From contig NVWA01000080.1 of assembly GCA_002746535.1 (NCBI GenBank), positions 1-64,000 on the forward strand: a stretch of 64,000 bases of DNA. Reading direction: 5' to 3'. Below the pieces are notes generated by a model, which did no database searches, was not told the origin of the DNA, and was given only the letters and a program-made list of their open reading frames with translations. Below are positions 29,719-38,522 of the stretch, piece by piece (position 1 is the stretch's first letter; each line of letters begins with the position of its first letter). The position numbers and the translations under genes are program-made. This DNA is from Planctomycetota bacterium (GTDB taxonomy: Bacteria > Planctomycetota > GCA-2746535).

Positions 29719-32253
29719 ATGAAAATATTTGTAGAAACGCCAGAAGGCAAATCTGATTTTACCTTTAAGCATATGGCAATTTTAGGCAGAGATCCAACCT
29801 GTGATATTAAAATTGATGATCCTCTTTCTTCCCGAAAACATTGCCGAATTAAAGTTGATGGGGGTAAAATATACTTGGAAGATCTTGGTTCAAGTAATGG
29901 GACAAAAGTTAATGACGAGAGTGTCAAGAAAGCAATTATTAAAGAAACCGATGTTATTCAAATTGGAAAGATAAAAATTACCGTGAAACTACCTCCTCCT
30001 AAATCTGTTAAGTTGGTGAAGGCGGGTATGGTTGTAGTGGTTGAGAGCAATGGTAAGAAAAAGAAATTTACCATTAAAAAAGATACCGTAGTTCTTGGTA
30101 GAGAAGATACAAACGACATTGTTTTAAATGAAAAATTATCTTCAAGAAAACACATCCAATTAACAAATGAGGGTGATACAATCTATTTAGAAGATTTAGG
30201 TTCTAGTAACGGAACCAGATTTAATGGTGCTAAAATTAGTGGAAAATTGTCTATACCTTCTTCAGGAGTTATAGAAGTCGGTGGTACTAAAATTACTGTA
30301 GAAACGTTAAGTGGAGAAAGTCAACCTCCGAAAGACGAACAGCCATCGGTAGAATTATTAGTGACGAGCCCTTCAAAACAAGAAACCATTCGATTGATAG
30401 ATACTCTTGTGTTTGGAAGAGATGATGTTTGTGACGTAGTGATTTTCGAATCCTCTTCGTCTCGTCGTCATTTTAGTATTACTTTAAAAGATGGGGAAGT
30501 CATTGTTGAGGATTTAAATTCTAGTAATGGGACAAAAGTTAATGGTGAAAGAATTAAAACTCATATTCTCAAAGTAGATGATATTCTTTCTGTCGGCGAT
30601 ACAAAGATTCAACTTAAAATTGAAAATGTTAAAGTAAAATTTTTCAAAGTAGTTATAGAGCATGAAATGCAGTTTCGAGAATATCCATTTAAAGATGGCA
30701 TATTGCTTGGTAGAGGAAACGAGTGTGATATTGTTTTGAGAGATGTTAAAGCGTCAAGGAACCATGCAAAAATTTCTTTTGAAGAAAACAAGTATTACAT
30801 TGAAGATCTGGATTCAACAAATGGTGTCACAATAAATCAAATTAAAATTTCCAAGAATGAGATCCCATTTGGTTCTTACGCTAGAATTGGAAAAACAAAA
30901 ATTTCAATTGCAGAAGGTGAAGTAGACAGTCATCTTGGTCAATTATATAACGGCTATGATATCCTTAAACGTGTAAGTCATGATGATAATGGAACGTTAT
31001 ATGTTGCACATCAAAGAAGTATGCGGCGTACTGTTACATTAAACTTTGTAGATGCTAAATTTTTTGAAGAGGAAGAAAAAAAGAAAGCATTTTTAGAAGA
31101 TACGTCAAGGTATTCCAGAATACACAACCCACATTTAGTTTCTATAATAGAATCATTTACAGTTAATAGTCATGGCAATCAATCTCATGTTTTGGCAACT
31201 GAATATATAGAAGGTCTTCCGCTTATTAAGCGAATAGAGAAGAATGGCAAAATTAAAGTTAATAATGCGGTTCAATTTGCTATTCAAGCTTGCGAGGGGG
31301 TTGAAAGTCTTCATGAAAAAAAACTATATCATCAGAACTTAATGCCAAGTACTTTTTTAATTACTAAAGGTGGTATCGTTAAGTTATCTGACGCAGGTAT
31401 GAGCAAGCCCGAATTAAAATCTGATTATGAACTTAGTTCCGAAGCTTTACGATATGAGGCTCCTGAAAGAGGAAAAGGACAATCGGCAAGTATATCTTCA
31501 GATGTTTATGAACTAGGGGCAACTTTATATCATGCCGTTACCGGTAAACCTCCCTTTGATGGTAAAACTACCTTAGCTGTAAATACTAAAAAAATTAATA
31601 TATTGCCAGAAGAGCCAAATAAAATTATCGAAAATATTCCTTCAAAATTAAATGATGTCATTATGAAATGCTTACAGATTAATCCTGAAAGTAGGTATGC
31701 TACAATGACAGCATTGTCTCAAGAGTTGCAGGCTCTTAATGCAGCTCCAGTTGAATGGGACCTTGAAGATGATTACGATAGCTTTGAAACGATGCAAAAC
31801 CAAGATATATCGTCCCTTCTTTGGATTGTCTTAGGCATTTTTTGTGTTTTAGGAATTATGTTAAATATATTTCTTTATAACTCACAATCTGAAAGTTCAG
31901 CTAAAGCCAATGCTTTTCAGCAGTTGGAAAAAATTCTGAAAAATGCTGAGGTTAATGCGGATAATGTTCAAGATGAGTTAGGAGAATTTATTAAGACAAC
32001 AACGAGCATTGAAGTAAAAAATAAAGCAAAAACCATTCTGGCAAATATGGAAAATAGATTTCGATCTGATGTGCCAGAAGATATTCTGAATGACTATAAA
32101 AAATCATTAGTCTTGTTGAATGCTGGAGGCGAAAGTGTTCAAGAAGCAGTAGAGTTATTAAAAGACCTTGAGGGAAGAACTTCTGAAAATACTCAGATTG
32201 GTATTAAGGTTCGTTCAAAATTATTTTCTGTTCAAGCAATGTTAAAAAAATAA
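29719..32253 (+). CDS. Membrane protein with four FHA domains and a pseudokinase domain
   Basis: 844 residues. Four forkhead-associated domains come in series: about 1-90, 105-195, 212-300 and 305-398. Each has the GR..., S(S/R)(R/N)..H and (S/T)NG signature (for example GRDPTCDI, SSRKH, SSNGT), so all four look able to bind phosphothreonine. Residues 410-675 follow the Ser/Thr kinase fold but lack catalysis: the VAIK lysine region reads TVTLNFV, HRD is HQN (538-540) and DFG is DAG (558-560). The APE motif (581-583) and the helix-F Asp (SSDVYELG) remain. One membrane helix (about 700-721) and a 120-residue helical tail follow. It leads an operon with a histidine kinase 11 bases downstream. 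A phospho-reading scaffold or sensor is the likely role; this is inference. Confidence 0.88.
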   Translation: MKIFVETPEGKSDFTFKHMAILGRDPTCDIKIDDPLSSRKHCRIKVDGGKIYLEDLGSSNGTKVNDESVKKAIIKETDVIQIGKIKITVKLPPPKSVKLVKAGMVVVVESNGKKKKFTIKKDTVVLGREDTNDIVLNEKLSSRKHIQLTNEGDTIYLEDLGSSNGTRFNGAKISGKLSIPSSGVIEVGGTKITVETLSGESQPPKDEQPSVELLVTSPSKQETIRLIDTLVFGRDDVCDVVIFESSSSRRHFSITLKDGEVIVEDLNSSNGTKVNGERIKTHILKVDDILSVGDTKIQLKIENVKVKFFKVVIEHEMQFREYPFKDGILLGRGNECDIVLRDVKASRNHAKISFEENKYYIEDLDSTNGVTINQIKISKNEIPFGSYARIGKTKISIAEGEVDSHLGQLYNGYDILKRVSHDDNGTLYVAHQRSMRRTVTLNFVDAKFFEEEEKKKAFLEDTSRYSRIHNPHLVSIIESFTVNSHGNQSHVLATEYIEGLPLIKRIEKNGKIKVNNAVQFAIQACEGVESLHEKKLYHQNLMPSTFLITKGGIVKLSDAGMSKPELKSDYELSSEALRYEAPERGKGQSASISSDVYELGATLYHAVTGKPPFDGKTTLAVNTKKINILPEEPNKIIENIPSKLNDVIMKCLQINPESRYATMTALSQELQALNAAPVEWDLEDDYDSFETMQNQDISSLLWIVLGIFCVLGIMLNIFLYNSQSESSAKANAFQQLEKILKNAEVNADNVQDELGEFIKTTTSIEVKNKAKTILANMENRFRSDVPEDILNDYKKSLVLLNAGGESVQEAVELLKDLEGRTSENTQIGIKVRSKLFSVQAMLKK

Positions 32254-32264
32254 AGTAGGTCTGT

Positions 32265-33050
32265 GTGTCAAAATCTAAAAAAGTAACCAAAGAGGATATG
32301 ATCAAGGATCGATTGGCCTATATTGGCACATTGGCTAGCGGTCTCGCACATGAAATCAATAATCCTTTAAATTCAATAAGTTTAAATATAGACTTATTAT
32401 CTGAAGAGCTTGAATCATTGCCTAATAAATTTAAAAAAAGTTTTAGTCGTAAAGTAAAAAGAATCAAAGGGGAGACGGATAATTTACAGAAAATTTTAGG
32501 AGAGTTTCTTGCATTTGCAAGACCACCCAGATTAGAGGCGCAGGTCTTGGATATTAATGATCTCCTATATGATATAGTTGAGTTTTTAGACCCTGAATTA
32601 AAAAAGAAATCTATTATTGTCAAATTTGATTTAGATGATTCCATTTATCCAATCATGGTTGATCCGAGACAGTTACATCAAGTATTTATAAATTTATTAA
32701 AGAATGCCTTAGAAGCAATTGATGAGAATAAGTCAGAGGTCAGTGGGGTTATCTCTATTAAGTCCATTAATCATGAAGGTTTTATTGAAGTAAGAGTATC
32801 AGATAATGGCGAAGGAATTCCAACTCACTTTAAAGATAAAATATTTGAAGTGTTTTTTACTACTAAAAGTAATGGGACGGGTCTTGGTCTAGGAATAGTC
32901 TCTAGAATTGTAGGTGAGCATCAAGGGACGTTAACTTTATTAGAAGAAGATGAAAAAAATGGTCTAACAACATTTGTCGTTACATTACCTAAAAGTATTA
33001 ATCTTGGGTTTGAAGATGAAAAGGATGTTGTAGAGAATGAGGTCAATTAG
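32265..33050 (+). CDS. Soluble sensor histidine kinase (NtrB-like core only)
   Basis: 261 residues, starting at a GTG with a weak AGG six bases before it. It consists almost only of the HisKA and HATPase modules: H29 in GLAHEINNP is the phospho-acceptor, and FINLLKNALEA (N box), SDNGEGIP (G1) and GTGLGLGIV (G2) form the ATP site. No sensor domain and no membrane helix are present, so its input must come from a partner. The four-FHA pseudokinase encoded 11 bases upstream is the obvious candidate. The cognate response regulator starts on the base after its stop codon. Confidence 0.93.
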   Translation: MSKSKKVTKEDMIKDRLAYIGTLASGLAHEINNPLNSISLNIDLLSEELESLPNKFKKSFSRKVKRIKGETDNLQKILGEFLAFARPPRLEAQVLDINDLLYDIVEFLDPELKKKSIIVKFDLDDSIYPIMVDPRQLHQVFINLLKNALEAIDENKSEVSGVISIKSINHEGFIEVRVSDNGEGIPTHFKDKIFEVFFTTKSNGTGLGLGIVSRIVGEHQGTLTLLEEDEKNGLTTFVVTLPKSINLGFEDEKDVVENEVN

Positions 33051-34412
33051 ATGAGTAAGAGCATGTTAATTTTAGTTGTTGATGATAATCAAGTCGAACG
33101 GGAAACGCTGGTTGATATCATTGATCTTATGGATTATAAAGCATTAGAAGCTGAAAGCTCAGAAAAGGCCTTGGATGTTATCAGGGATAATCCTGTCGAC
33201 TTGATTCTAACTGATTTAAAATTACCTATAATGGATGGTTTAGGTTTGTTGGCCGAAGTACGAAAACTTGATAACGGTATTCCTGTTATTCTTGTTACCG
33301 GTTTTGAAAGTGTTGATACGGCAATTACAGCAATGAAAAATGATGCACAAGATTATTTAGTGAAACCTCTCGATAAGCAGACTTTAGAAAAAGCGATTGA
33401 ATCGGCTTTGAAAATTCGTCGAATGTATTTAGAAAAAGAAGGTTTGAAAGAAAAGCTTGAAGAGCAAGATGTCTTTCAACGTTTGATTGCAAATAGTCCT
33501 AAAATGGTAAAGGTAATTAATACTATCAAGCAGGTTGCCAAAAGTAATTCGACCATATTAATCAACGGGGAAAGTGGAACGGGAAAAGAGTTGGCTGCAG
33601 AAGCGATTTACAAATGTAGCAAGCGTTATGATAAACCTTTTATAAAGGTAAATTTAGCTGCCTTGCCTTCAGAGTTGATTGAAAGCGAATTATTCGGTCA
33701 TGAAAAGGGATCTTTTACTGGTGCCGTTAAGACTAGGAAAGGTCGATTTGAATTGGCTGATCGCGGGACCTTATTTTTAGATGAAGTTAGCGAGATGCCA
33801 TTATCTGTACAAGTAAAACTTTTAAGAGTATTGCAAGAACAGGAATTTGAAAGAGTTGGCTCAGTTGAAACAATTAAAGTTGATATTCGTATTGTAGCCG
33901 CGGCTAATAGAAGTTTGGAAAAGGCTGTGAAAAAAGGTACTTTTAGGGAAGATTTATATTATCGCTTAAATGTAGTTGAGATAAATATGCCTCCATTACG
34001 CGAACATAAAGAAGATATACCAGCCATGATAAAAGTTTTCCTTAAAGAGTTTTCATCAGAGATAGATAAAAAGTTATCAATTTCTCCAGAAGTTGTAGAT
34101 GCTTTATTATCTTATCATTGGCCGGGTAATGTTAGGCAATTACGAAATATGATTGAACGCTTAACCGTAACTTGTTTTGGAGATACCATTGAATTGGATC
34201 AATTGCCAGATGAAATTTTTGAACGTAAGTTAGATTCTTATAAAGAGCTAGAAGTATCCGCTGGATTAACAATGGAAGAAATTGAGCGAAGACATATTAT
34301 TAATACACTTAAACGTTGTGCCGGTAAAAAAAATCAAGCTGCCAAAGAATTGAAGATAGGATTGAAAACACTTTATCGAAAAATTGAGAAGTATGGCATC
34401 GACTTACAATAA
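33051..34412 (+). CDS. NtrC-family sigma-54-dependent response regulator
   Basis: 453 residues with the full three-domain layout. The receiver domain has acidic pocket D11/D12, phospho-acceptor D55 in LILTDLKLP, and K105. The AAA+ domain has Walker A GESGTGKE at 173-180, the sigma-54 contact loop as GSFTGA (220-225, Ser in place of the usual Ala), Walker B LFLDE at 241-245 and an R-finger region. A Fis-type helix-turn-helix occupies the last 45 residues (NQAAKELKIGLKTLYRKI). It activates transcription with RNA polymerase-sigma-54 when phosphorylated. The gene directly follows its presumed kinase with no gap. No sigma-54 promoter was found in front of the operon, so its targets probably lie elsewhere. 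Confidence 0.95.
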   Translation: MSKSMLILVVDDNQVERETLVDIIDLMDYKALEAESSEKALDVIRDNPVDLILTDLKLPIMDGLGLLAEVRKLDNGIPVILVTGFESVDTAITAMKNDAQDYLVKPLDKQTLEKAIESALKIRRMYLEKEGLKEKLEEQDVFQRLIANSPKMVKVINTIKQVAKSNSTILINGESGTGKELAAEAIYKCSKRYDKPFIKVNLAALPSELIESELFGHEKGSFTGAVKTRKGRFELADRGTLFLDEVSEMPLSVQVKLLRVLQEQEFERVGSVETIKVDIRIVAAANRSLEKAVKKGTFREDLYYRLNVVEINMPPLREHKEDIPAMIKVFLKEFSSEIDKKLSISPEVVDALLSYHWPGNVRQLRNMIERLTVTCFGDTIELDQLPDEIFERKLDSYKELEVSAGLTMEEIERRHIINTLKRCAGKKNQAAKELKIGLKTLYRKIEKYGIDLQ

Positions 34413-34932
34413 AAATTTTACGATTATATTTTGCTTAACAGGAATGCTACTAGGGTTGATAGGTTTTTGGTATATTAAAATTGTACCAAAAAAAAATGCT
34501 CCGGTTCTTTCCGATAAAATTAAAAAAGTAATGAGTGGTCAGTTGTCGAGCAATGAAATTTATAAAGATTCGAATCTATTAAAAGAAATGGTTGACTGCC
34601 TTGATTCAACTGCAGTGATGGGAACTAGAACTAAAGTTGTTATCCGGAGGAATTATCCGAAAAAGTTAAAGAAAAAAGGCAGGCATAGATACTTCACAAG
34701 GTCTGATTGGGCTTTAGAGGTGTTGTCTTATATTTCATTTAGTGATTTGCAGGTTAGGCCAAAGGCCGAATGGCAAATTAAAGTTTCGAGGTTGCAATAT
34801 GGGTCTGGCTTATCACCAAAATTAATGCATGAAGATTTAGGTCTAGAGAAAAATAAAGAATTAATTGAAAAATGGCAATCTCTGTGGAAAGAGTATTTTG
34901 ATTATGTATTGTCAAAAAGGAAAACAACATGA
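34393..34932 (+). CDS. Small single-pass membrane protein, unknown function
   Basis: 179 residues, ATG at 34393 overlapping the end of the response-regulator gene by 20 bases; an in-frame TTG lies three codons earlier. One N-terminal membrane helix (FTIIFCLTGMLLGLIGFWYI, about 9-28) is followed by a basic, probably periplasmic domain with no motif I recognise. It overlaps the next gene by four bases (ATGA). Translational coupling on both sides indicates that it belongs to the same signalling pathway. It could be the sensor or an output partner, but nothing in the sequence decides. Confidence 0.7.
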   Translation: MASTYNKNFTIIFCLTGMLLGLIGFWYIKIVPKKNAPVLSDKIKKVMSGQLSSNEIYKDSNLLKEMVDCLDSTAVMGTRTKVVIRRNYPKKLKKKGRHRYFTRSDWALEVLSYISFSDLQVRPKAEWQIKVSRLQYGSGLSPKLMHEDLGLEKNKELIEKWQSLWKEYFDYVLSKRKTT

Positions 34933-35978
34933 CTGAAAAAGAGCATTCTTCATCAGAAATATTAATTCAAGCTTTAGGGGAATTAAGTTCGGTATTAACT
35001 GATAGCTCTTTGGATTTTGATTATAAATTATCGGCTTCTTTAGAAATTGTCCGTAAAGTTTTAAGATTTGATTTAAGCATTCTTTTTAAAATCGTAAACC
35101 AAATCGATGATTTGTTGATACTTGAAGTAATTAATGTGGATGACCCACACCGATTTAGAGAAGATTTAAGCAATGGAAAAAAAGTTCTTATCTCCTTATC
35201 AAATCCTGATTATAAATTTAAAAATGAAGTCAAAGCTTTTGAGACGGGTGGTATTTCTAATATTAATGTTCCTGGTGAAGGTAGTGATTTAATAGGTTAT
35301 ATTTATATGCCTGCCGAGGCCGGTGGCGGCTACCTTTTTGGCGGCGATTATATCGGAGAAAATGCTGGTATAAATGAGAGTGAGTTAAGTACTTTTAAAA
35401 TAATGTGTAATCTGCTAAGTAGTATTGTTATGCGTAGCTATTATAAACAAATGGCTTTTAAAGATGCCTTAACGGGCCTATATAATAGTCGTTTTATTAG
35501 ACAAGAATTGAAAAGGGGATTTGAAAAATTCAGACGAAATCCTAATATACCTATATCAGTTGTTATGTGTGATATAGACTATTTTAAAAAGATCAATGAT
35601 GACTATAGTCATATTCAGGGTGATGCTGTTTTACAAGAAGTCGGGGAGCTGTTACTTTCTCAGATGCGAAAATCATTTGACATACTTGGTCGATATGGTG
35701 GCGAAGAGTTTTTAGTCATTATGGAGGGGGTTTCTAGAGACGATGCCATGCCTATTGTTGAGCGTTGGTGCCAAGAGATGGAAAATCATGTCTTCAAGCG
35801 AATTGACGAACAGGGTCAGGTGATAAAAGATGAAGGATTAAGTGTCACGATGTCTTTTGGCGTTTCCGACTTTAATAGTTCAATGGAAGAAGCTAAATCT
35901 TCTCTAGCTCAAGCTGATAAAGCATTGTATGCCTCTAAAGAAAATGGTAGAAATAAAGTTACTTTAGCAGCTAAATAA
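34929..35978 (+). CDS. GAF-like/GGDEF diguanylate cyclase
   Basis: 349 residues, start overlapping the previous stop as ATGA. The first 170 residues have the look of a GAF sensor domain. The GGDEF domain covers about 172-346 with the active-site signature GGEEF at 257-261, metal-binding D215 in MCDIDYFKKIND, and DALTGLYNSRF at its start. All catalytic residues for making c-di-GMP from two GTP are present. The product-inhibition I-site (RxxD) reads KSFD, so feedback control is probably lost. No membrane helix: a cytosolic enzyme. As the last gene of the operon it links the FHA/two-component module to c-di-GMP. Confidence 0.9.
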   Translation: MTEKEHSSSEILIQALGELSSVLTDSSLDFDYKLSASLEIVRKVLRFDLSILFKIVNQIDDLLILEVINVDDPHRFREDLSNGKKVLISLSNPDYKFKNEVKAFETGGISNINVPGEGSDLIGYIYMPAEAGGGYLFGGDYIGENAGINESELSTFKIMCNLLSSIVMRSYYKQMAFKDALTGLYNSRFIRQELKRGFEKFRRNPNIPISVVMCDIDYFKKINDDYSHIQGDAVLQEVGELLLSQMRKSFDILGRYGGEEFLVIMEGVSRDDAMPIVERWCQEMENHVFKRIDEQGQVIKDEGLSVTMSFGVSDFNSSMEEAKSSLAQADKALYASKENGRNKVTLAAK

Positions 35979-36021
35979 AATATTCTAATTTGGTCGTTAG
36001 GAGTTAATTTTTCTTCTATTA

Positions 36022-37062
36022 TTATTTTCTTTGAAATGATAACTTGACCTGATCTTTTGATATTTGTTCTTGTATAATTTCGATGGGTAGAAAAGTCATG
36101 ATGACATCAATGTTGGTTTGACTGTGATAACTCAGCTTTCTAGTAATAAAGGATCCTTTCCCAGCCATGGCCATGGGTAACATCAACTGATCGGCAAGAT
36201 ATTTGTCTATGGGTACATCTGCCTTGTGATGTTTTTGAAAAGATTGGCAGACTCCTTTCGCTACCTTTTCTGCTGGCAAACCTCTTTCGCTGAAGCCAGT
36301 AAAGATACTTTTTGACTTATCATATTGTGCTTCTAAAAAAATTATATTTCCGGGGCCCGGTGAATTTTTTATCTCATAGATTTCTATATCTTTTCTGGAA
36401 AGTTTATCGAGATTTCTTAAAAGAGTTTTCTCCTCCCTTTCAGCAATTGTTCTTGGTAATTTAGTGTAGTAAATTTTAGCCTTTAACTTTATTAGTTTTC
36501 CTCTTTCGATGATATGAATTTCTTTGAGCTCTTCAGCTGGCTTTATGTTCACCGTATACTCGCCACCACCTGCAGGGTAAAACCCCCACTTGCTGATGTC
36601 CATTTCGATACTTGGGCCAAATAGATTTATGATGGGTGCAAAAGAATCTTTAATGAAATCATATGGTGGCGCATATTGATTGTGAGTGCCACCTTCTAGT
36701 GTAATTGTGCTTGCTTTATTGGCGATTAATAGGGGCGGTAATATTGTTTGGAGAACAAGATTTGTTGATCCTGCTGTTCCAATAGAAAAATGAAATTTGC
36801 CGCCAGTTAGTTTATCTGGATAAAAAGAAACTTCTTTAGAGTGAATGTCATTTCCAACAGCTTCACCATTGCAAATGGCTAAAGCAGCTTTGATGGCTGT
36901 TAAGTGTTGACGCATTAACCCTGGCTTTTTACGGCCGGCCCTAATATTAAAGATATTAAAAGGAGTGTTTGATAGTATTGATAGTGCTAGAGAACTTCTT
37001 AGTATTTGTCCACCGCCTTCACCTTGTGATCCATCTATTTTTAGAAGATTGTCTTCAGTCAT
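36022..37062 (-). CDS. rtcA: RNA 3'-terminal phosphate cyclase
   Basis: 346 residues, the normal RtcA length. It converts an RNA 3'-phosphate to a 2',3'-cyclic phosphate through an AMP-enzyme intermediate. Signatures are GSQGEGGGQILR at the N-terminus, KPGLMRQHL, TAGSTNLVLQTILPPLL, EGGTHNQYAPP, LADQLMLPMAMAG, and the nucleophile His313 in SYHSQTNID. It follows rtcB on the same strand after 71 bases that hold a stable hairpin, so it is probably made at a lower level than RtcB. It is convergent with the GGDEF gene. Confidence 0.96.
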   Translation of the reverse strand: MTEDNLLKIDGSQGEGGGQILRSSLALSILSNTPFNIFNIRAGRKKPGLMRQHLTAIKAALAICNGEAVGNDIHSKEVSFYPDKLTGGKFHFSIGTAGSTNLVLQTILPPLLIANKASTITLEGGTHNQYAPPYDFIKDSFAPIINLFGPSIEMDISKWGFYPAGGGEYTVNIKPAEELKEIHIIERGKLIKLKAKIYYTKLPRTIAEREEKTLLRNLDKLSRKDIEIYEIKNSPGPGNIIFLEAQYDKSKSIFTGFSERGLPAEKVAKGVCQSFQKHHKADVPIDKYLADQLMLPMAMAGKGSFITRKLSYHSQTNIDVIMTFLPIEIIQEQISKDQVKLSFQRK

Positions 37063-37096
37063 TTCTTTCTCATTTCTTTATTTATGGATTTCAAAA

Positions 37097-37128
37097 TTTG
37101 GGTAAAGCTTTTTAATGATTTACCCAAA
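37097..37128 (-). terminator. Hairpin between rtcB and rtcA, possible partial terminator
   Basis: Perfect ten-base inverted repeat TTTGGGTAAA / TTTACCCAAA (37097-37106 and 37119-37128), loop of twelve. Read on the minus strand it is followed by TTTTG, so it can attenuate transcription or protect the rtcB 3' end. Confidence 0.65.
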
Positions 37129-37133
37129 CTGAA

Positions 37134-38396
37134 TTATCCTTTCACGCATACTATTTGTTTTAATTTGTATTTGATATCCACAAGTTCTTTTTGTGCTTCC
37201 ATAACCTTGTCGATTTCTTTGTAAGCCATTGGGATTTCATCAATTACAGATTCATCTTTTCGGCATTCAACTCCTTCAGTAGCTTTGATTTGATCGTTTG
37301 TCGTAAACATTTTTTTTGCTTTTGTTCGCGACATAACTCTTCCGGCTCCATGACTACAGCTATGAAAGCTTTCAGCATTTCCTTTTCCTTTTACAATATA
37401 AGAGCAGGCACCCATGCTGCCTGGGATAATTCCCCAATCTTCGACTTTTGCTCTAACAGCTCCTTTTCTTGTCACCCAAACATCTTCACCATAGTGATGT
37501 TCTTTCGCAATATAATTATGATGACAATTGACAACAGCTAAATCTGCCTTGAACTCTCTCATCCCTTTTGATGATTGCATGGCTTTAATTACATTTTTCA
37601 TCATAACTTCTCTGTTTACTCTAGCAAAATCTTGAGCCCATTCTACTGCTTCTACATAATCATCGAAATGCTCAGACCCTTCACTTAAATAAGATAAGTC
37701 TTTGTCCGGTAAATTAATGAAATGTCTCTCCATATCTTTTTTTGCTTTTTCAATAAAGTAGGTACCAATGCAATTACCGACTCCTCTTGATCCGCTATGT
37801 AACATGATCCAAACATTTTTTTCTTCATCTAGACAAATTTCAATGAAATGATTTCCTGTTCCTAATGTACCCAGATGACAACTGTTATTTGTTTTGATAA
37901 AGCGTTTATGTTTATTGCACAATAGGTCAAATCTATCATTTAATTTTCTCCAACCTTTGGCAACATCGTTTGGTAGTTCTCCCCAAGATCCTTGATCGCG
38001 TCTACCCCCACCAGCTGTTCTTCCATGCGGCACAGCTTTTTCGATACTAGTTCTAATTTTTTTCAATGAGTCCGGAAGATCTTCGGCAGTTAAAGATGTT
38101 TTTAATGCCATCATTCCGCATCCAATATCAACCCCTACTGCCGCTGGAATTATGGCACCTTTTGTTGGTACAACACTTCCAATAGTTGCTCCCAAACCTT
38201 GATGAACATCTGGCATGACAGCAATCCATTTATGAATGAAAGGCAGATTAGCTGTATTGATTAATTGTTTTTTGGCGCCATCTTCAAAATTAACACCTTT
38301 TGTCCAAGCTTTTACTAATCCACCTTTGTTGGTATTTAATAATAAATGGGTCCCAACATCTGTGAAATCCTTATTTTCATTTTTTGAGTTTGACAT
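37134..38396 (-). CDS. rtcB: RNA-splicing ligase RtcB
   Basis: 420 residues. It is a GTP- and Mn-dependent ligase that joins RNA 2',3'-cyclic phosphate or 3'-phosphate ends to 5'-OH ends. Metal-site and catalytic residues are visible: D90 and C93 in GVDIGCGMM, H183 in GNHFIE, H200 in MLHSGSRGVGN, the CHHNYIAKEHH segment (291-301), and the guanylated histidine H349 in HSCSHGAGRVMSR. AAGGA lies seven bases before the ATG. A sigma-54 -24/-12 element is placed so that the transcript would have a leader of about 29 bases. With the divergent rtcR this is the classic regulated RNA-repair arrangement. Confidence 0.97.
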   Translation of the reverse strand: MSNSKNENKDFTDVGTHLLLNTNKGGLVKAWTKGVNFEDGAKKQLINTANLPFIHKWIAVMPDVHQGLGATIGSVVPTKGAIIPAAVGVDIGCGMMALKTSLTAEDLPDSLKKIRTSIEKAVPHGRTAGGGRRDQGSWGELPNDVAKGWRKLNDRFDLLCNKHKRFIKTNNSCHLGTLGTGNHFIEICLDEEKNVWIMLHSGSRGVGNCIGTYFIEKAKKDMERHFINLPDKDLSYLSEGSEHFDDYVEAVEWAQDFARVNREVMMKNVIKAMQSSKGMREFKADLAVVNCHHNYIAKEHHYGEDVWVTRKGAVRAKVEDWGIIPGSMGACSYIVKGKGNAESFHSCSHGAGRVMSRTKAKKMFTTNDQIKATEGVECRKDESVIDEIPMAYKEIDKVMEAQKELVDIKYKLKQIVCVKG

Positions 38397-38436
38397 ATTG
38401 AATCCTTGTGAATGGTTGATAATTGATTTATCTATC

Positions 38437-38451
38437 GCAGATAATATGCCA
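38437..38451 (-). promoter_or_regulatory. Sigma-54 (-24/-12) promoter of rtcBA
   Basis: Read on the minus strand the bases are TGGCATATTATCTGC. The GG and GC dinucleotides have exactly the spacing required by sigma-54. The predicted start of transcription is near 38425, 29 bases before the rtcB start codon. The neighbouring gene encodes the sigma-54 activator RtcR, which supports the call strongly. Confidence 0.82.
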
Positions 38452-38504
38452 ACATATTAATTTACTCCATATTAGTCATAAGTTATTGAATTAAAAGGTT
38501 TTAA

Positions 38505-38522
38505 ATGGTATTTTTATTCCAT
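38505..38522. promoter_or_regulatory. Inverted repeat, candidate RtcR upstream site
   Basis: ATGGTATTTTTATTCCAT is a near-symmetrical repeat centred about 88 bases upstream of the predicted rtcB start of transcription. That is where sigma-54 activators usually bind. It lies between rtcB and rtcR. Role is inferred from position only. Confidence 0.4.

Noticed and set aside
29719-30918. FHA domain array taken as a type VI secretion or ABC-transporter FHA protein
   Set aside because: No secretion or transporter genes nearby; the fused kinase fold and the two-component neighbours argue for signalling.
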